From assembly GCA_034008185.1 (NCBI GenBank), contig CM067081.1, forward strand, positions 18,909,821 through 18,973,820: a stretch of 64,000 nucleotides of DNA, written 5' to 3'. The stretch's first letter is position 1. Each line of letters opens with the position of its first letter. The stretch comes from Gorsachius magnificus. Lineage: Eukaryota; Chordata; Aves; Pelecaniformes; Ardeidae. The translations under genes and the position numbers were made by a program. The notes beneath the pieces are model-generated. The model saw only the letters and a list, made by a program, of their open reading frames with translations. It was not told where the DNA came from and did not search any database. Shown here piece by piece: positions 57,910-64,000 of the stretch.

Positions 57910-60900
57910 CAGTTTTACACAAATCTAGTCCTGTCTAATTTTTTCCTACAAAACAAGCTATTAATAGAAGATGTTTTTGCTGCTCCTCTGCACTAATCAT
58001 TTGTTTGCACACAAAGATGACTTACAGACTGTTCTTTTTTTAGCTGATTTAGTTTGTTCAGAAAAATCTAGTTGGTTATATAAAAGAGTGAGTCTGTTGT
58101 ACCATTACAGATGCCTTTGACCTGTTTTGCAGAGCAATATTGTGCTGCGGTCTCCAAAGTTCTGTAATCCATAGATTTGCTTTTTATTTTTATTCTAACT
58201 TTGGTTGCTTATATTACCTTTCCAAAGTTACTCTTTCATTTGCCTTTCATCAAGGGAGACTTCTTCACCTTTCCAAAGTATCTTATCCATATCTTTACTA
58301 GGTTTCTGTTCTAATGCAATCCATTATTTTCAAAGGCTTTCAACAAGCAGAATATCACTGTGCTCAGAGTAGATGTCTGAACTGGTCAGGAAAATGATCG
58401 CTGAGGTTATATTTGACCCTTTTCAGAGACTTTGGCCTGGTAGATTTATAGTATAAGAAAATCTCGAAGTTCACCCATGCCTCAGGAATTCAGCTTTCAC
58501 TAAAGCACTGAACCTCTTCTCCTTGTTCACATGCTCATGTTCTCCTGCCTTTCATATAAATGCATTGTTACATATATCTACAAAGAAGAGAATAAAACAA
58601 GACAAGCTGTTGCCAGTAGTCACAGTGACGAGATTACTTTGAATTGTCTTTAAAGTTTCTCATGTTAATGACTGGCAAATAGTTAGGTCTTCTTAAAGGC
58701 CTGGGTCCAACACAATGTAATGACAACTGTGAAACATAATGATTTCCCAAATAAGCTCTTACAACAGAGGAGTTGTGGTCTCTCAGATATACAGAGTTCA
58801 TCCGATTTTAACTTTAAAAGCCCAAAGAACGTACAAATTGTGGAAGCTTGTAGTCCCTTGTTAATTATACTTTCTGTTTATATAGCAGCTCTATCTTAAT
58901 GTTCTCTCCAAACATTAAGATTCCTAGTACTTCTTTTATGCAGGTATTATTATCCCTGTCATTATCATTAGCACATTTTCCATTTTATAGGTGGTAAACG
59001 AGCAAAATCACCCTGTGAGTCAGTAGCTGGATTGGGAATAGAATATTGTAGTCCTGACTTTGTCCCTTGCTTTAATTACTCACTAACTTGATTGTTATTT
59101 GTGGGTTGAAGTGATACAGGTTGTGTTCAGTGTAAAATCTCAGCAAATAGGCAGGATTCTTTTGATTCACAAGATTTCTGTTTCTATAGCTTTCATACTA
59201 ATATTTTTTTAGCTGTTGGTCTGGCTTTAAGTAGCTAATAAGAGATGCTGTCATCTTCCAATGAAATATATACCAATACATTTTGTTTAATATGATACAA
59301 TCTGCATAATAGACTGGAACAGCTCAAATGAAGCTTAGTCTATCAAGCAATGAAATATTTACATATTTAGGTTGTGTCCTATTCCAGTCATAGTGAAAAA
59401 CATTATGGAAATCTATGGAGAAATATACTTTTGTAAGTAGATGTTTTTTAAATGACAGCTGTTATTAATTAGTCTTTTTTTAATGTGAAAATACCGTATG
59501 TGATGACTAAATTAAGTTAAAGCCACTTGTTAAATTATATTTTTAAAAAATCAGAACAAATTTTGGCTGATATGACACACACAAATGTGTTCAGTTGAAA
59601 CACAAGGACACCTTCATGAACTAGGCAGTTAACCTCATTTTCTCCTTTTCCAGGACTGTTTTAATCTGGAAAGGCAATCTAATAGCTTCATTGGCTCAAA
59701 CGTAGGTAGCTTAGCTTCAGAACGTCCAACTACCAACATTTCATTCCTTTGTTTCTCAGTCATCAAATGTCATAAGAAATCATAGAAAAAAAAAGAAAAT
59801 TGTCATGTGTGGTTACTCAGAAGACCACAAGGTACAGTCCCATGAGAAACTGAAGATGCCCACAGAACTGAAAGCATGGTCCTCCCATAAAGAATGGTAA
59901 GATGCTCTGTAAAACATTATGATTGTTTAGGACTCCAGCCAAGGCAACTACTAGCAAAGGACATCTAACATCACAAGTTAGGTTGATACTAGTGAGCAAC
60001 CAGTGGCCTTGTATGACCAAGATCTTTCCTCTTGGACTTTTTCTGTATTTTTCATCCAAGAACTCTTTAACACATAATACAAAAATGGCCTTTTGAACAT
60101 GGATCAGAACCCAGGTTTTACATCAAGGGTGGATCCCTAAGCAGCCAGGCTAAAGAATATTTCTTGGTGAATTTCCCACACCATGTACTTGGCTTCCTTA
60201 GTCATTTCATGTCACGCTGTTTCCCTAATCATTGTATGAGGGATGCTAGCAGTTAATGCTGGCTTCTGCAGTTCTGATCACAAGGTTAAGTGTCTGAAAG
60301 TTAGGAAGCTTGGTCCTTTACAGAGCCAAGCTCTTTGCTTTGACAGCCATTTTGCCTGTTCTTAGGGCTGCAGAAATTTTAGGTATCTATCCCCAATGTT
60401 ACCATAAACCTCCTTCCAGCTTTTCTGATGAACAGTGGCCCTTGTCCTCCTGCCAAATTGCTGTTGCACAGTGAGACATCCTTCTTTTAATCATACTCTT
60501 CATCCCTGCTGTATAATTCAATTGCTTGCTCCTCTTCCACAGTGGCCCATTCCCAGCCTCTTGCCAGCTGAAGACTGGCCCCAGCTAGACTGTCAAGGTC
60601 CACACACCTTCCCATCTGTTGGACCATGAACTTGTGGATAGAATGAAGCTTTATTAACATTTAAGTTAATATTCTTAAAAAAATTTTTAATAATTTCCTT
60701 TTCAATTATTAACATCTCATGTTTATGTAGCAACACTATACAAACACACATACAAGACTTGAGAGCAGTGATTATGAAATACTTATTGCTTTCTGTGAAA
60801 CCGAATAGTGATATTCTAATCATGTTTAGAAAAAGTGGACTTCCCTTTTCTTTCTTCTACTTTTAAATAACAAGTTTCTGGATACCTTTGTCTTTCCTTT

Positions 60901-61072
60901 AACTACACTGTAAAAACCCTATCCTCTGCCAGGAGGTGAAAAACTCCATTCTTGGTCAATCATTGTAGAAATCCGTACTTCTTTAAAAGTGTGTCTTTCC
61001 AAGGAAAGAGATCCCCCAAATAAACATACAAAGCCCTCTTTCCTACCTTCTACTTGCCTCAATTTTCCCCTT
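57910..61072. other. Single-copy DNA, no gene recognised
   Basis: AT-rich and unremarkable; no coding exon, RNA gene or repeat that I can support. Short frames only (up to about 80 codons). Confidence 0.5.
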
Positions 61073-61400
61073 CCCGTCCCTCCCCTTCCCCCTCTTCCCC
61101 CTCCTTCCCCCCCTTCCCCCCTTCCCCTCTTTCCCCCTCCTCCCCCCCTCCCCCCCCTTCCCCCCCTTCCCCCCCTTCCCTCCCCTTCCCTTCCCTTCCC
61201 CCCCCTTCCCTCCCCCCCTTCCCTTCCCTTCCCTCCCTCCCCCCCCTCCCCTTCCCTTCCCTCCCCTTCCCTTCCCTTCCCTTCCCTTCCCTTCCCTTCC
61301 CTTCCCTTCCCTTCCCTTCCCTTCCCTTCCCTTCCCTTCCCTTCCCTTCCCTTCCCTTTGTTTCCTTTCGTTTCCTTTCTCTCCCTTCCCTCTCTATTCT
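61073..61400. repeat. Large (CCCTT)n / (AAGGG)n microsatellite tract
   Basis: About 330 bp of pure C and T on the plus strand. The proximal part (about 61073-61260) is irregular with C-runs of 3 to 8; the distal part (61266-61355) is 18 perfect CTTCC units; then TTTCC variants follow to about 61400. The minus strand is all purine with regular G-runs and can form G-quadruplex or triplex structures. The proline/serine-rich frames across it (60989-61521 +, 61427-61059 -) are artefacts. Confidence 0.97.
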
Positions 61401-64000
61401 TCTCTTTATAGAGAAGAGTAAATGCAATACAGCTTCTCAGTCTGTCTCAGCTGTATTTCTACATTTCCCCTCATTAGGAAGACATCCTGATCTACTACTA
61501 CCTGGCCCTGAAAGTTTATGACATACTTTAACATACACATTGTGGTAAATGTCCAACTCTTTCTCAAGCTTGTGGAGTAAATATGGCACGCTGGAAAGGA
61601 CTTCATAGGATTGAAAGTTGTGGGTGATATATGTATCTATATATATGAGAAATACTGCAGCATTTATCATTTTTTTCATGCTGCCACAGTGTACAGAGTT
61701 TTTAAATGTGCATTCTCAAAAGGATTATTACATATCTCTCTAACTAGAGAGGCTGAAACTGTATTTAGTATTAGGTCCTTATAGGCCTATGATTGAAATG
61801 ACAAATGATGTTTTTATGTTGTATAATTTTCAGTTATGTAATTCCAATTTCTTGTAATCTCTCTTCTCACTGCTATGTGTTGCTCCCCAAATAACAGCTA
61901 TTTACAATTGTCACCTCTACACTGGATCTCCTATGTTCCACCTGCTCTTCTTTATTCTATAATGTTCATTTTTGCTTATTCTTTTGTTTTCTATAGACTT
62001 AGTCTTCCCTTTGCTCTCCAAGCTTCTCTTTTGCATTGATGCTACTCTAGTGTGACCCACAAAGGTGGTGAGAGGTGGGTTAGCTAAACTATGCCCTGGG
62101 GCCTCTCAAGGCAAGCAAAAATATTTGTATCATAGGAATGATTTAGAGACCTAATTTTTATTTCTGAGCCATGAAGGTCAGAAGAGGTAAGAAGCAGTGC
62201 TGGCAGGGAAGAATGACTATAGGTAGGATTCCTCACACTTCTATATGCAACAGGCACGTCTTACCTAAGTACATGGAGAAAACTTATGGTATCAATACTT
62301 CGAGTATGTGCAAAATAGCTAAAAAGCCTCCTGCTCTCATGCAAGAACATTGCAACATCCAAATATCTTCTGGTCGGGCTTTAAAAAAACTGGTCACTCT
62401 TGCTGAATGTTTATTGCATTGATATTTTCTCCTTATTTCCAGCTGCTGCTGCAGTTGTTTTTATTTTATTTTAGAGAGAGCTTTATGTTCTCTCAGAGCA
62501 TCTCCTGATAAAAATCAGATAATTCGGTTGCTTTCCCAAAATGTTTTCAGTCTGATTTCAGACATGACATGGTGAAGAGCATAACAGAACTTAGCAGAAG
62601 GAGACAGAGAGAGAAAAACAAAGAGGTCAGTAATAAGAGATTACATGGTTCTCCAGTAGAGTTTAATACACTCTGTGGTGAAGCAAGTTTAAAATGAAAA
62701 TACAGTAAACAACTTATTTCTTGCTGATATCACTGGGAAAATAAGAACTTCTAAGGTGCATGATATTATTTTTGTACAAATGGATTATTCACAAGCACAT
62801 CCTACATGATAGCAGGTAAATGCCAGGACTAATGAAGTGAAAACCTTGAGCTCATTTGTCTGTCAGAGCCTTCTCTCTTGAAATCTGATCATATCATCAC
62901 TCTCAAGATGGAAATCTCGCGCCATGGAAGGGACCATCCCTTTTGCAGCCAGGGAAAGAACCCAGTTGCCACATGGTTTTTGGGAAAGAGGGGAAGAAAT
63001 GACTAGAGGGGGCTGTTGCTGAAAAGTGCTTGATCCAATCCAATTAGTGACATACTTAGTTTTGCCTTTCCTATGGGCAGGTGCTTGTATCCTGGGTTGG
63101 ATTTGACTACAGGGCATAGCACCTCGCAGAATCAGACCTTCACATTTCTGATCCTAGTTTGGAAAATACAATGATAAAGAAACCTTGCACTTAAGAAGTT
63201 TGGGGGTGATACCGTAATTAAAAATTAATATTCTTTCCTCCCTCCTCCAAATTACGGCTTCATAAGAAAAAAGCTGCAGTGATATAAATCTAGTAAAAGT
63301 TTTATGATAAAGTATAATTTCTAAAATTAATTCAAATTTCTCTAAGAGGAGCAGAACAGAAGATGGTCGCTTATTGACACCCTGGCTGCAAGCGGGGTGA
63401 CAGACAAGTTGAAAGAACAGGGCTGTCCACAAAAGCTATGCAATGCCATGAGAAAAAGGTACTCCCAGCGGCTGGTATCAGGATTTCCTGTACTATTGTG
63501 ATAGTTCATGTACCATGGGTCTCTTGGGTGCCTAGGGCCCAGGAGATAAGAGCAGAACAGAATAATAATGAGTGCTAACTTCCTTCCTCACACAGTAGTT
63601 GATTAAAAAAAAAGGGATTATAAAAGGCCCTAGGCAGAATTTGAGCTATGTAGTCTGCTGATGAACAGCGCAGTGAGCCTGGAGATGAGTGAGTGTGGAT
63701 TTTTTCTGGGACAGCTCGAGGTAAATGGCATTGTCATCCATTACACTTTCCCAGCTTTCTTAGATTTCCTCCCTGGACCAAAGCCAGGACGTTACGGGGA
63801 GAGGGAGAGTTGTTATGTGCATGGAATGAACAAGAAAATCTCCTGTCTCAGGCTGAGCCATGCGCTGCCTGGAGGTGAAAGACACAAATTCAAGTCCCTT
63901 CTCCACCAGCCTCCTGACTGCAGACAACAGCCACCTGACTGTTATCCCCTGTGTCCCTTCCACATTGTTGCTGTTCCAGTTTGTCTAAATATCCAGATGG
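61401..64000. other. Single-copy DNA, no gene recognised
   Basis: No gene or transposon recognised. Frames are short, on both strands and without motifs. TATATA words occur near 61630-61646. Confidence 0.5.

Noticed and set aside
60989..61521. Proline/serine/leucine-rich frames of 140 and 155 codons, and a Glu/Gly/Arg-rich 122-codon frame on the other strand
   Set aside because: They are translations of the (CCCTT)n tract, which lacks stop codons in some frames. Low-complexity artefacts.
1..64000. CRISPR arrays, operons, tRNA or rRNA genes
   Set aside because: No spaced direct repeats, no cloverleaf with A and B boxes, no rRNA motif seen. The DNA is a vertebrate nuclear window, so bacterial features are not expected.

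Overview
This window is avian nuclear DNA. The organism call rests on repeats: at least ten CR1 LINE copies of very different ages, several ending in the ATTCTATG octamer typical of bird CR1, and three LTRs of one bird-type endogenous retrovirus family with 5-bp target duplications. I recognise no host protein-coding exon, tRNA, rRNA or CRISPR. The background is AT-leaning and looks like intergenic or intronic DNA of a neoavian bird; the species cannot be told from the window alone.

Layout. 1-17300: mostly single-copy DNA with CR1 fragments at about 3000-3870 (+), 5781-6238 (-), 8066-8290 (-), 8470-8770 (+, very old) and 11694-11994 (+). 17320-17882: a solo LTR with an exact 5-bp duplication. 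18141-25560: CR1 fossils at 18141 (-), 21770 (+) and 25165 (+). 25561-42589: a long stretch with almost no recognisable repeats. 42590-43260: an old CR1 fossil (-). 44896-45471: a second solo LTR. 47990-48730: a decayed CR1 reverse transcriptase (+). 50422-54853: an essentially full-length, young CR1 on the minus strand. 55778-57909: the 5' half of an endogenous retrovirus (LTR, primer-binding site, leader, broken gag) on the minus strand. 57910-64000: single-copy DNA interrupted by a (CCCTT)n/(AAGGG)n tract at about 61075-61400.

The centrepiece is the CR1 at 50422-54853. Read on the minus strand it has a GC-rich leader with a TATA-like box, ORF1 (zinc-binding and coiled-coil region followed by a GDSL/SGNH esterase-like domain), ORF2 (endonuclease plus reverse transcriptase), a short 3' UTR hairpin and three octamers. 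Its only clear coding lesion is one apparent single-base deletion near 51172.

The most interesting signal is the ORF1/ORF2 junction. ORF1 ends in TTTAAAC followed directly by its TAG. TTTAAAC is a textbook -1 ribosomal slippery heptamer in the correct phase, and a -1 slip leads straight into the ORF2 frame. That frame opens at 53417 and has no AUG until 53249, which lies after the first catalytic endonuclease motif. The simplest reading is that this CR1 makes its endonuclease/reverse transcriptase as an ORF1-ORF2 fusion by programmed -1 frameshifting. Two 7-bp hairpins and several G-runs lie just downstream.
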